From JBMNOI01 sp050942995 (GTDB lineage: Bacteria > Chloroflexota > Anaerolineae > UBA1429): 14,689 nt of DNA. Every line of letters starts with the position of its first letter. The stretch's first letter is position 1. The stretch covers positions 1 to 14,689 of the forward strand of contig JBMNOI010000098.1 of assembly GCA_050942995.1 (NCBI GenBank), in the 5' to 3' direction. Below, in pieces: positions 6,401 through 12,431 of this stretch. The position numbers and the translations under genes are program-made. The notes under the pieces were generated by a model that was given only the letters and a program-made list of their open reading frames with translations, ran no database searches and was not told the DNA's origin.

Positions 6401-7426
6401 ATGACGGAGCGCGTGATATCATCAAACAGTCAACCTGAAGAGGCGTCGGTAGAGCAGAGCCTGCGCCCTCGCAATCTGGCAGAGTATATCGGCCAGGAAC
6501 GGGTTGTCGAGAATCTCAAAATCAGCATCGATGCGGCTCGGGGGCGAAACGAGCCGATGGATCACGTCCTGCTCTACGGCCCGCCGGGCCTGGGCAAGAC
6601 GACGCTGGCCCATGTCATCGCCGCCGAGATGGGCGTAAGCATCAAGGTCACATCGGGGCCCGTCATCGAACGTCCGGGCGATCTGGCCGCCATTCTTACC
6701 AATCTGCGGCAGGGCGATATCCTCTTTGTAGACGAAGTGCACCGGCTGAGCCGTACCGTGGAAGAGGTGCTCTACCCCGCGATGGAGGATTTCTGCCTGG
6801 ATATCGTCATCGGCAAAGGGCCGGCGGCGCGCAGCATTCGCCTGAATCTGCCACACTTTACCCTGATCGGCGCCACTACTCGTATCGCATTGCTTACATC
6901 ACCGCTTCGTGATCGCTTTGGCGTGGTGCACCGGCTGGATTTCTACAGCCAGGAGGCCATGGAGGCCATCGTAAAGCGCTCGGCTGCGATTTTGCAGATC
7001 CCCATCAGCGATGAGGGCACCCGTGAGATCGCCGGGCGATCTCGGGGCACGCCGCGTGTGGCCAACCGCCTGCTGCGTCGCGTGCGCGATTATGCCCAGG
7101 TGCGTGGCGATGGGATCATCGATACCGAGACGGCTCGCGAGGCGTTGCGCATGCTGGAAGTCGATGACCTGGGGCTCGATCTCTCGGATCGCCGTGTGCT
7201 ACAGGCCCTCATCGAAAAGTTCGACGGGGGGCCGGTGGGATTAGAGACCATCGCCGCGGCGTTGAACGAAGACGCCGATACGATCATGGACGTTTATGAG
7301 CCGTATCTGATTCAGCTCGGGTTCATAGATCGCACGCCCCGAGGTCGTGTGGCCACCCGCCGTGCCTACGATCATATGGGGCATCCCTATGACCCGGAAG
7401 GGAGCCGTCAGGCGAGCCTGTTCTAA
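6401..7426 (+). CDS. ruvB: Holliday junction branch-migration ATPase RuvB
   Basis: RuvB (341 aa, standard length) is the AAA+ motor that, with RuvA, drives branch migration of Holliday junctions in recombinational repair. Visible motifs are the Walker A GPPGLGKTT (60-68), Walker B with DEVH (111-114), sensor 1 IGATTR (156-161), the SPLRDRFG segment with Arg170 (167-174), and sensor 2 RGTPRVANRLLRRVRD (215-230). A C-terminal winged-helix DNA-binding domain ends with TPRGRVATRRAYDHMG. The ATG follows GGGGGA (6389-6394). It is the first gene of a five-gene run with two queuosine genes; ruvA and ruvC are not in the window. Its stop codon overlaps the queH start (TAATG), so the two are coupled. 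Confidence 0.98.
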   Translation: MTERVISSNSQPEEASVEQSLRPRNLAEYIGQERVVENLKISIDAARGRNEPMDHVLLYGPPGLGKTTLAHVIAAEMGVSIKVTSGPVIERPGDLAAILTNLRQGDILFVDEVHRLSRTVEEVLYPAMEDFCLDIVIGKGPAARSIRLNLPHFTLIGATTRIALLTSPLRDRFGVVHRLDFYSQEAMEAIVKRSAAILQIPISDEGTREIAGRSRGTPRVANRLLRRVRDYAQVRGDGIIDTETAREALRMLEVDDLGLDLSDRRVLQALIEKFDGGPVGLETIAAALNEDADTIMDVYEPYLIQLGFIDRTPRGRVATRRAYDHMGHPYDPEGSRQASLF

Positions 7427-8175
7427 TGAGTAGATATGCCGATGTTCTGGATGCCCGCGGCAACAAGCTCTCCCCCTGCCCGGAGGACCGGGCACGCGAT
7501 CTGATACGTCGCGGCAAGGCCGAGATCGTCTCGGAAGAACCGTTCATCATCCGCCTCCACCAGGTGGTCGATATTCCCCGCCCGGCCACGCCCGAGCCGG
7601 CGCGTCCGCCGGAGGATCGTCGCCTGCTGCTACATATATGCTGCGCCCCCTGCTCCACCTATTCGGTGCGCCATCTGACCGAACAGGGCGGCGCCATCGT
7701 CGGGTTCTGGTTCAATCCCAACATACATCCCGAGGCCGAACATGAGCGGCGCCGGGAGACGCTGGCCCGCTATGCCGGCGAGGCGGGATTCGACGTGATC
7801 TGGGAGCCGGGGTTCGAGATGGACGAATTCCTGCAGGCGGTGGCCGGGCGCGAGGCCTTTCGCGTGCGCTGTATGGTGTGTTATCGCATGCGCCTGGAGT
7901 GTACCGCCCGCGTGGCGGCGCGAGAAGGATTCGACGCCTTTTCCAGCACGCTGCTCATCAGCCCGTATCAAGATCAGGAGGCGATCCGCAGCCTGGGCGA
8001 AGAGGTGGCCGCCACACACGGCGTCGAGTTCTACTTTGAGAACCTGCGCAAAGGATTCGCCGAGCATTACCGCCTGGCGCGGGCCAGCAGGCTCTATATG
8101 CAGAACTATTGCGGCTGTATCTACAGCCTGCGTGAGGCAGAGCAGCAGCGAAGCAGCCGCCGCCCGACCGGCTGA
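7426..8175 (+). CDS. queH: epoxyqueuosine reductase QueH with an N-terminal RRXRR/PLMP-like domain
   Basis: QueH (249 aa) reduces epoxyqueuosine to queuosine in the wobble position of tRNA, the last step of the pathway, independently of cobalamin-dependent QueG. The catalytic domain (about 66-235) has all family landmarks: HICCAPC (Cys72, Cys73, Cys76), RCMVCYRMRL (Cys149, Cys152), FSSTLLISPYQ (172-182) and NYCGC (Cys229, Cys231). These Cys residues supply iron-sulfur ligands and redox thiols. The extra N-terminus (about 1-50) is not typical of QueH. Its VLDARGNKLSP, RARDLIRRGKAEIV and EEPFIIRL segments follow the pattern of the RRXRR/PLMP domain that begins IscB nucleases. A Pro-rich linker (51-63) joins the two. 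The start overlaps the ruvB stop. queA lies three genes downstream and supplies the substrate. Confidence 0.95.
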   Translation: MSRYADVLDARGNKLSPCPEDRARDLIRRGKAEIVSEEPFIIRLHQVVDIPRPATPEPARPPEDRRLLLHICCAPCSTYSVRHLTEQGGAIVGFWFNPNIHPEAEHERRRETLARYAGEAGFDVIWEPGFEMDEFLQAVAGREAFRVRCMVCYRMRLECTARVAAREGFDAFSSTLLISPYQDQEAIRSLGEEVAATHGVEFYFENLRKGFAEHYRLARASRLYMQNYCGCIYSLREAEQQRSSRRPTG

Positions 8176-8226
8176 GCCCCTGCCATCACCCTATTCAGGT
8201 GTTGGAAAGACGGTGAGAGATGAATC

Positions 8227-8460
8227 ATGTTTGATCTGGAGGGATTGGGGCGCACCCTGCTGATTACCGGGGGCGCCATCGTCTTGTTAGGGCTGATATT
8301 CTTCCTGGCGGGGCGAATCCCCTTTCTGGGGCGGCTACCCGGTGACATTCGCATCGAGGGTGACCGGGTATCCTGCTTTATCCCACTGACCAGTATGATT
8401 CTGCTCAGCCTGTTGCTGACGGTCATTATCAATGTGATCTTGCGCATCATGAATCGCTAA
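8227..8460 (+). CDS. DUF2905 family small membrane protein
   Basis: Protein of 77 aa with two membrane helices (about 10-29 and 50-73) joined by the conserved DUF2905 motif RLPGDIRIE (36-44). Family function is unknown; from memory, members often sit beside ruvB, queA or queG in bacterial genomes, as here. The start is the ATG at 8227 after a purine-rich GGTGAGAGA. An overlapping ATG at 8220 is in another frame and stops at once. It lies 51 bases after queH in the same direction and is probably co-transcribed with it. Confidence 0.9.
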   Translation: MFDLEGLGRTLLITGGAIVLLGLIFFLAGRIPFLGRLPGDIRIEGDRVSCFIPLTSMILLSLLLTVIINVILRIMNR

Positions 8461-8514
8461 ACAACAATTTGCCCCTGCCGACAAACATCCGGCGCTTTTC
8501 TGAAAGGAATCTAG

Positions 8515-8844
8515 ATGGAAATGTTATCATTCATCGCCGTTATCGTCTTGCGTCTGCCCCTCATACTGGCCTATATGGCCGGTCTGATCGTTTCGATCCT
8601 CCTGATGAGGCAACGTCGCGATTCGGCCCCCATTCTGGCTCTGGCCGGGTTCGTGCTCTTTTTGGGCATCGGTATCGTCAACAGTGTGATGCCCTTTATC
8701 ATCGACAGAGTGATCACGGCCGGGACGGCCGCCATGGGGGTGGGGAATCTGGTCAGTGTCATCAGCATCCTGAGCAATCTGGCGTCCACCGCCGCCGTCA
8801 TATTGCTCGTTCTGGCGATCTGGTTTGGCATGCGGAGGGCGTAA
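8515..8844 (+). CDS. small hydrophobic membrane protein, unknown family
   Basis: Very hydrophobic protein of 109 aa with about four membrane helices (roughly 5-27, 38-57, 60-80 and 84-105). The only charged patch is MRQRRD (about 31-36), after helix 1. I do not recognise the family. AAAGGA (8503-8508) lies 6 bases before the ATG. Its stop is only 5 bases before the queA start, and the queA ribosome site lies within its last codons, so the two are probably translationally linked. It may be a partner of the DUF2905 protein just upstream. Confidence 0.8.
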   Translation: MEMLSFIAVIVLRLPLILAYMAGLIVSILLMRQRRDSAPILALAGFVLFLGIGIVNSVMPFIIDRVITAGTAAMGVGNLVSVISILSNLASTAAVILLVLAIWFGMRRA

Positions 8845-8849
8845 AGCCT

Positions 8850-9875
8850 GTGCTGACCCGCGAGTTCGACTATGACCTGCCCGAAGAGTTGATCGCTCAG
8901 GAGCCGGTGGAGCCTCGTGATACATCACGACTGATGGTGGTGCCCCGTCACAGCGAGCGGCTGGAACATCGCCTTTTTCGCGATATTGTCGAGTACCTGC
9001 GTCCGGGCGATGTGCTGGTGGCCAACGAGACCCGGGTGATCCCGGCACGACTTCAGGCGTTCAAAACACCCGGTGGCGGGCGCGTGGAACTGCTGTTGCT
9101 TTCGCGTCGCAACGACCTGCTGTGGGAGGCACTGGTCAAGGGACGGCGGGTAGCCGTTGGGCAAAGGCTGGAGCTGCGCGAGGCGGAGGGGCCGGCGCTG
9201 GCGACCGCCGTCGTCGAGGCGGTGACGCCGGCCGGTGGACGACTGTTGCGCTTCGATGCCCCCATCGATACCCTGATCGACCGGCTGGGGGCCACGCCTC
9301 TGCCCCCCTATATCCACCGGCCGTTACAGGATCCCGAGCGCTACCAGACGGTCTATGCCCGGGTGAAGGGTTCGGCGGCAGCGCCCACCGCCGGATTGCA
9401 TTTCACCCCGGAGCTGATGGCCCGAATCAGCGAGATGGGCATCGAGTGGGTGTCGGTGCTGTTGCACATCGGGCTGGACACCTTTCGCCCCGTGACCGAG
9501 GAATTGGTCGAGGAGCACCGCATTCACACCGAGTATTGCCACCTGTCAGAGGAGGCGGCGGAGAGGTTGCGCCGCGCGCGGGCCGAGGGGCGACGCATCA
9601 TCGCCGTGGGCACGACCTCGGTGCGGGTGATCGAGACGGCCGCCCGGAGCGGCGAGATCGCTCCGTGGGACGGGCCAACCGCGCTCTATATCTATCCCGG
9701 CTACCGCTTTCGCGTCGTCGACGCCCTCATCACCAACTTTCACCTGCCGCGATCATCGCTGCTCATGCTGGTGTCGGCGCTGGCCGGCAGGGACCGCATC
9801 CGCCACGCCTATGCCGAGGCGGTGCGTCAGCGCTACCGATTCTACAGCCTGGGCGACGCCATGCTGATTCTTTGA
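8850..9875 (+). CDS. queA: S-adenosylmethionine:tRNA ribosyltransferase-isomerase QueA
   Basis: QueA (341 aa) transfers and isomerises the ribosyl part of SAM onto preQ1 in tRNA, giving epoxyqueuosine, which QueH in the same operon then reduces. Family landmarks run the whole length: LIAQEPVEPRDTSRLMV near the N-terminus, NETRVIPARL, PLPPYI, AAPTAGLHFT, LHIGLDTFRPV, GTTSVRVIETAA, DALITNFHLPRSSLLMLVSA and a C-terminal YRFYSLGDAMLIL. The start is GTG at 8850, after GGAGGG (8834-8839), because the family N-terminus (here LTREFDYDLPEELIAQ) begins exactly there. In-frame sequence further upstream lies in another frame of the two small membrane genes and is not QueA. A converging methyltransferase gene lies 46 bases beyond. 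Confidence 0.98.
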   Translation: MLTREFDYDLPEELIAQEPVEPRDTSRLMVVPRHSERLEHRLFRDIVEYLRPGDVLVANETRVIPARLQAFKTPGGGRVELLLLSRRNDLLWEALVKGRRVAVGQRLELREAEGPALATAVVEAVTPAGGRLLRFDAPIDTLIDRLGATPLPPYIHRPLQDPERYQTVYARVKGSAAAPTAGLHFTPELMARISEMGIEWVSVLLHIGLDTFRPVTEELVEEHRIHTEYCHLSEEAAERLRRARAEGRRIIAVGTTSVRVIETAARSGEIAPWDGPTALYIYPGYRFRVVDALITNFHLPRSSLLMLVSALAGRDRIRHAYAEAVRQRYRFYSLGDAMLIL

Positions 9876-9883
9876 CCCCGAAC

Positions 9884-9908
9884 ATGCGCCCGGCTCAATG
9901 CCGCGCAT
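9884..9908. terminator. hairpin between convergent queA and methyltransferase genes, possible terminator
   Basis: ATGCGC (9884-9889) pairs with GCGCAT (9903-9908), with an inner GGC/GCC stem and TCAAT loop, interrupted by a two-base bulge. It is symmetrical enough to form on both strands. The tail is only pyrimidine-rich without a proper U-run, so it may work poorly as an intrinsic terminator. Confidence 0.4.
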
Positions 9909-9921
9909 TCCCTTCCGAGCT

Positions 9922-10713
9922 CTACCGGGCGCGGGCCACCAGCACCAGATCGCCGCTCTCGGCGGCGTCAAAGGGTTCACCGCGATAGTTGCCATGGGCG
10001 GCGACCAGATCCAGACCGGCCTCATCCAGCAATTCCCGCAGCTCGGCATAGCGCCAGGGGTAGAGCCGCGTATGCCCCAGGCGCACCTGCCAGCCCTCTC
10101 CCCTCGGGCGATGAAGGCGCACCACGTTAAAACGCAGGCCGTCGGGTTCGAAATCATAAAAGCGCATGAACACCCATTCGTCGCCATCTTGAGCGTGGGC
10201 TTCGGGGGGCATGAATCGTTGTTCGGTATCGAGCACGCGGTCGAAATTGCGGTTCTGCACCACCAGCAGCCCCCCGGGGCGCAAAACGGCGGCCATATCC
10301 CGCAGGGCGTAGCGCATCTCGTCCGCCGTTAGCAGGTGGGGGAGCGAGTTGCCCAGGCAGATGACGGCGTTGTAACGTTCGTCCAGAGCGTCGGCCAGTT
10401 CGCCAAAGCCGAGCCGCGAAAAGGCCACCTCTACGCCCGCCTCCGCCGCATTGGCCCGGGCACGCTCGACCATGGCCTGGCTCAGATCGGTGGCCGTGAC
10501 CTCGAATCCCTCACGGGCCAGAGCGATGGCGTGCTGCCCCGTGCCACAGGCCACATCCAACACGCGCCGAACCCCGTGCTCGGAGAAAAGCGACCTGAAA
10601 AAAGGCAATTCAAAGGCCAGACGCGCATCCCAATCGACAAACCGATCATAGTCCTGGCTGAAATCATCGTACAGGCCGACATCGGCCGGACGATCGTCGT
10701 TTCTCGCCGTCAT
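9922..10713 (-). CDS. class I SAM-dependent methyltransferase
   Basis: Methyltransferase of 263 aa with the Rossmann SAM fold: motif I VLDVACGTGQ (51-60), the acidic residue Asp76 at the end of strand 2 (TATDLS), ICLGNSLPHL (118-127) and LRPGGLLVV (144-152). The N-terminus (YDDFSQDYDRFVDWDARL) and GNSLPHL resemble glycine/sarcosine N-methyltransferase-like small-molecule enzymes, but the substrate cannot be read from sequence. The ATG at 10713 has an ideal AGGAGG (10719-10724) 5 bases before it. A longer in-frame reading upstream lies across the ferredoxin gene and is not real. It begins 16 bases after the ferredoxin stop, so it is probably in the ferredoxin operon. Confidence 0.92.
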   Translation of the reverse strand: MTARNDDRPADVGLYDDFSQDYDRFVDWDARLAFELPFFRSLFSEHGVRRVLDVACGTGQHAIALAREGFEVTATDLSQAMVERARANAAEAGVEVAFSRLGFGELADALDERYNAVICLGNSLPHLLTADEMRYALRDMAAVLRPGGLLVVQNRNFDRVLDTEQRFMPPEAHAQDGDEWVFMRFYDFEPDGLRFNVVRLHRPRGEGWQVRLGHTRLYPWRYAELRELLDEAGLDLVAAHGNYRGEPFDAAESGDLVLVARAR

Positions 10714-10729
10714 GCGATCCTCCTCAGCC

Positions 10730-11098
10730 TCACCCTCCGTGGATGAGGGCGGGCAGGCAACGCGTGCACACCCACAGGCTCTGGCCTCCCGCGCGGACGG
10801 GAAGCAACACGGCCTGATCCTCGCCGGTGTCACAACGGAAACAGCGCTGGGTGATATAGGTCGGCTCGGCCTCAGCGGCGCGAGCGTCGAACGCGGGAGC
10901 CTCCCGCTCTTCTATGGTGAGGGTGAGCGCGCCGGTGGGGCACACCCCCAGGCAGAACCCCGCACCGTCACACAGCTCTTCTCGCACCACCTGCGCCTTG
11001 CCGCCGATCATCTCGATGGCGCCCTCTGCGCACGGGGTAACACACAATCCGCAGCCGTTGCACAACTCCTGGTCGATCCGCACGATCTGTCGTTTCAT
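10730..11098 (-). CDS. ferredoxin with incomplete second cluster site and C-terminal Cys pairs
   Basis: Iron-sulfur protein of 122 aa. The first cluster motif is complete (Cys13, 16, 19, 23 in CNGCGLCVTPC). In the second (CDGAGFCLGVCP) the second Cys is replaced by Ala46, leaving Cys43, Cys49 and Cys53. This fits the CDGLGxCLGxCP pattern of a ferredoxin family common in strict anaerobes, so it is probably not damage. The rest (about 60-122) includes EEREAPAFD and two Cys pairs, Cys86-x2-Cys89 and Cys111-x2-Cys114, which look like a small zinc ribbon. The ATG at 11098 lies right after the stop of the first ferredoxin gene (TAGGATG), so expression is coupled. Known relatives occur with Hcp and are controlled by HcpR. 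An electron-carrier role in redox or nitrosative stress is inferred. Confidence 0.9.
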   Translation of the reverse strand: MKRQIVRIDQELCNGCGLCVTPCAEGAIEMIGGKAQVVREELCDGAGFCLGVCPTGALTLTIEEREAPAFDARAAEAEPTYITQRCFRCDTGEDQAVLLPVRAGGQSLWVCTRCLPALIHGG

Positions 11099-11099
11099 C

Positions 11100-11333
11100 C
11101 TACTCTGCTTCCTCCTCAACGTCGTCGGGGGGCGAGAGGATGATGTCGAACGGAAGGGCGATGGCCCCTTTAGGGCATACGTCCTCACAATCTCCACAGT
11201 AGGCGCAAAGCGCCTCATTCAACCACAGTTTGCCGTCCCGAATGGCCAGCGCATTACGGGGACAGGCCGGCACACAATCGCCGCACAGATCGCACAAAGC
11301 CAGGTCGATCTCGGGCATGACATTCTCGTTCAC
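11100..11333 (-). CDS. 2[4Fe-4S] ferredoxin
   Basis: Small dicluster ferredoxin. Two complete cluster motifs are visible: Cys14, 17, 20, 24 (CDLCGDCVPACP) and Cys43, 46, 49, 53 (CAYCGDCEDVCP), in the order expected of clostridial-type carriers, with an acidic tail. The start is uncertain. I prefer GTG at 11333 (77 aa), which has GGGAG 4 bases upstream. ATG at 11318 would give the bare ferredoxin domain but lacks a ribosome site. ATG at 11381 follows GAGGGG and would add an Arg-rich leader. Starts upstream of about 11427 are unlikely because they fall in the predicted promoter and operator. It is the first gene of the ferredoxin-methyltransferase operon. Confidence 0.88.
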   Translation of the reverse strand: MNENVMPEIDLALCDLCGDCVPACPRNALAIRDGKLWLNEALCAYCGDCEDVCPKGAIALPFDIILSPPDDVEEEAE

Positions 11334-11433
11334 GTTTCTCCCGCCCTTTCGGATGCCCGGCCGGGGAATCGGCCTGCTCATCATAGCCCCTCGGGCGATC
11401 GTCGATTCTCCAAAGGGCATCCCTCTTGGTTTC

Positions 11434-11439
11434 ATTGTA
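11434..11439 (-). promoter_or_regulatory. -10 box of the activator-dependent ferredoxin promoter
   Basis: Minus-strand TACAAT. No -35 hexamer is present at the right distance (CAGCCC lies there). With the start near 11427, the palindrome at 11461-11476 is centred at about -41.5, the position used by class II CRP/FNR-type activators. Confidence 0.55.
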
Positions 11440-11460
11440 GGGTATTTTGAGGCGGCGGGC

Positions 11461-11476
11461 TGTGACAAATATCACA
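11461..11476. promoter_or_regulatory. CRP/HcpR-type operator TGTGA-N6-TCACA
   Basis: The sequence TGTGACAAATATCACA is a perfect 5-bp-arm palindrome of the CRP consensus. It lies between the end of the CRP/FNR-family gene (8 bases away) and the first ferredoxin. It is the most likely target of that regulator, whose recognition helix carries the matching CRP-type residues. Confidence 0.78.
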
Positions 11477-11483
11477 CTCGCCA

Positions 11484-12149
11484 TCAGGCACAGGATTCTT
11501 CGCGCAGCGCCTCCAGGTCGATGATCTCAATGGCTCCACGACGCACGCGAATCCACCCCTGAGATTCGAATTGAGAAAGGCTCCGGGCAACGACCTCGCG
11601 CACGGTGCCGAGTTGGGCGGCCATCTCGCGTTGAGTCATGCGGTGGCGCCCCGGCGACTCGACCTGCCCGACCAGCAACCGCGCTAATCGCTGAGACACC
11701 GAGCGCAACGAAAGATCCTCTACCAGTGTGCTGAGCCGACGCAGACGCTCGGCCATGGCCGTAAGCAGATGAACAGAGAGTGACGGATACCGGTGCAGCA
11801 GGTCGGCGAAATCCTCACGACCGAACACGATCACGGTGGCACGGGTGGCCGCCTGGGTCGTTGTGGGCAGAGGGCCGTTATCCAGCGCGGGCACCAGATA
11901 AAAAACCTGCCCCGATTGCAGCTCGTTCACCACCTGCTCGCGTCCCTGGGGGGATATCTTGAAGGCATAGATGCGCCCTTCCATCACCAGATACACGGCG
12001 GTACAAGGATCCCCCTCCAGGGCCAGCACTTCACCGCGCATCAGGCGCCGCAGAGAGGCTCGTCGGGCCACGTCGTCCAACTGCGCCGCATCCAGACTGC
12101 CAAAATGCGGATGCTTCGCCAGGAATTGTCGTATTGGATCAGCGCTCAC
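11484..12149 (-). CDS. CRP/FNR-family transcriptional regulator (possibly HcpR-like)
   Basis: Regulator of 221 aa with a cyclic-nucleotide-binding-like sensor barrel (about 15-125), a long dimer helix, and a C-terminal winged helix (about 145-215) containing MTQREMAAQLGTVREVVARS. Its recognition helix has Arg184-Glu185-x3-Arg189, the arrangement CRP uses to read TGTGA. It lacks the N-terminal Cys cluster of FNR. The GTG start at 12149 has GGGGAGG just upstream; two in-frame ATGs further upstream (12191 and 12212) fall in the promoter. An exact TGTGA-N6-TCACA site follows the gene and precedes the ferredoxins, so it is probably their direct regulator. HcpR, the nitrosative-stress regulator of Hcp and ferredoxin in anaerobes, is the closest functional model, but the effector (heme/NO, CO, other) cannot be read from sequence. 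Confidence 0.92.
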   Translation of the reverse strand: MSADPIRQFLAKHPHFGSLDAAQLDDVARRASLRRLMRGEVLALEGDPCTAVYLVMEGRIYAFKISPQGREQVVNELQSGQVFYLVPALDNGPLPTTTQAATRATVIVFGREDFADLLHRYPSLSVHLLTAMAERLRRLSTLVEDLSLRSVSQRLARLLVGQVESPGRHRMTQREMAAQLGTVREVVARSLSQFESQGWIRVRRGAIEIIDLEALREESCA

Positions 12150-12189
12150 GGTCCCTCCCCGGATGGTTTCCCTTTGTATCGCCCCCCTC

Positions 12190-12217
12190 ATTATAGCACG
12201 GCTCGCGCCCACGTCAT
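12190..12217 (-). promoter_or_regulatory. promoter of the CRP/FNR-family gene
   Basis: Minus-strand ATGACG (12217-12212) and a perfect TATAAT (12195-12190), 16 bases apart. The start near 12183 leaves a leader of about 34 bases before the GTG at 12149. The same ATGACG-type -35 appears before ruvB. Confidence 0.65.
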
Positions 12218-12264
12218 CTATGAGCTCCGATCCCGACGGCTTTATCAGAGATGAACGGAGCTAT

Positions 12265-12290
12265 CTATATTGAAAAATAGCAAAATATAG
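12265..12290. repeat. AT-rich inverted repeat CTATATT-N12-AATATAG
   Basis: Perfect 7-bp arms (12265-12271 and 12284-12290) within an AT-rich island in an otherwise GC-rich region, between the divergent regulator and MalT-like genes. It is a possible operator. The TTGAAA (12270-12275) of a candidate promoter with TAATAT at 12292-12297 overlaps its left arm. Confidence 0.5.
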
Positions 12291-12291
12291 G

Positions 12292-12308
12292 TAATATGCA
12301 TGATATTA
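12292..12308. repeat. inverted repeat TAATAT-GCATG-ATATTA
   Basis: Perfect 6-bp arms around a 5-base centre. The left arm coincides with the -10 of the TTGAAA-16-TAATAT promoter candidate, so a protein bound here would compete with polymerase. It lies 2 bases from the preceding inverted repeat. Confidence 0.5.
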
Positions 12309-12347
12309 AACACTATGAGCCAAACGACCGATCAACGATGGTTCTGG

Positions 12348-12376
12348 TTGTGTCGTTCTCAAGATCGTGTTACAAT
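12348..12376 (+). promoter_or_regulatory. candidate promoter of the MalT-like regulator gene
   Basis: TTGTGT (12348-12353) and TACAAT (12371-12376) with a 17-base spacer; start near 12383. The -35 is weak, which would fit an activator-dependent promoter. The alternative TTGAAA-TAATAT pair at 12270-12297 could serve instead. Confidence 0.45.
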
Positions 12377-12431
12377 AGTCATCGCTGGGTTAACATTGTT
12401 GAAGTCACCCATTCCACCCGGTGCAACGCAT

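Noticed and set aside
7426..8175. IscB or other RNA-guided nuclease, because of the PLMP-like N-terminus
   Set aside because: No RuvC, bridge helix or HNH motif follows; the rest is a complete QueH. No CRISPR repeats or transposon ends are nearby.
9122..9988. Plus-strand reading frame of 288 codons inside queA
   Set aside because: It lies in another frame of a fully conserved queA, is Arg/Gly-rich without any domain, and has no ribosome site.
10714..10833. 40-residue N-terminal extension of the methyltransferase
   Set aside because: It would overlap the ferredoxin gene, is of low quality, and the ATG at 10713 has an ideal AGGAGG at the right distance.
10736..10870. Damaged or frameshifted ferredoxin, because of the missing Cys in the second cluster motif and the odd C-terminus
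   Set aside because: The reading frame is intact, the CDGxGxC pattern is known in a ferredoxin family, and the tail has regularly spaced Cys pairs rather than random sequence.
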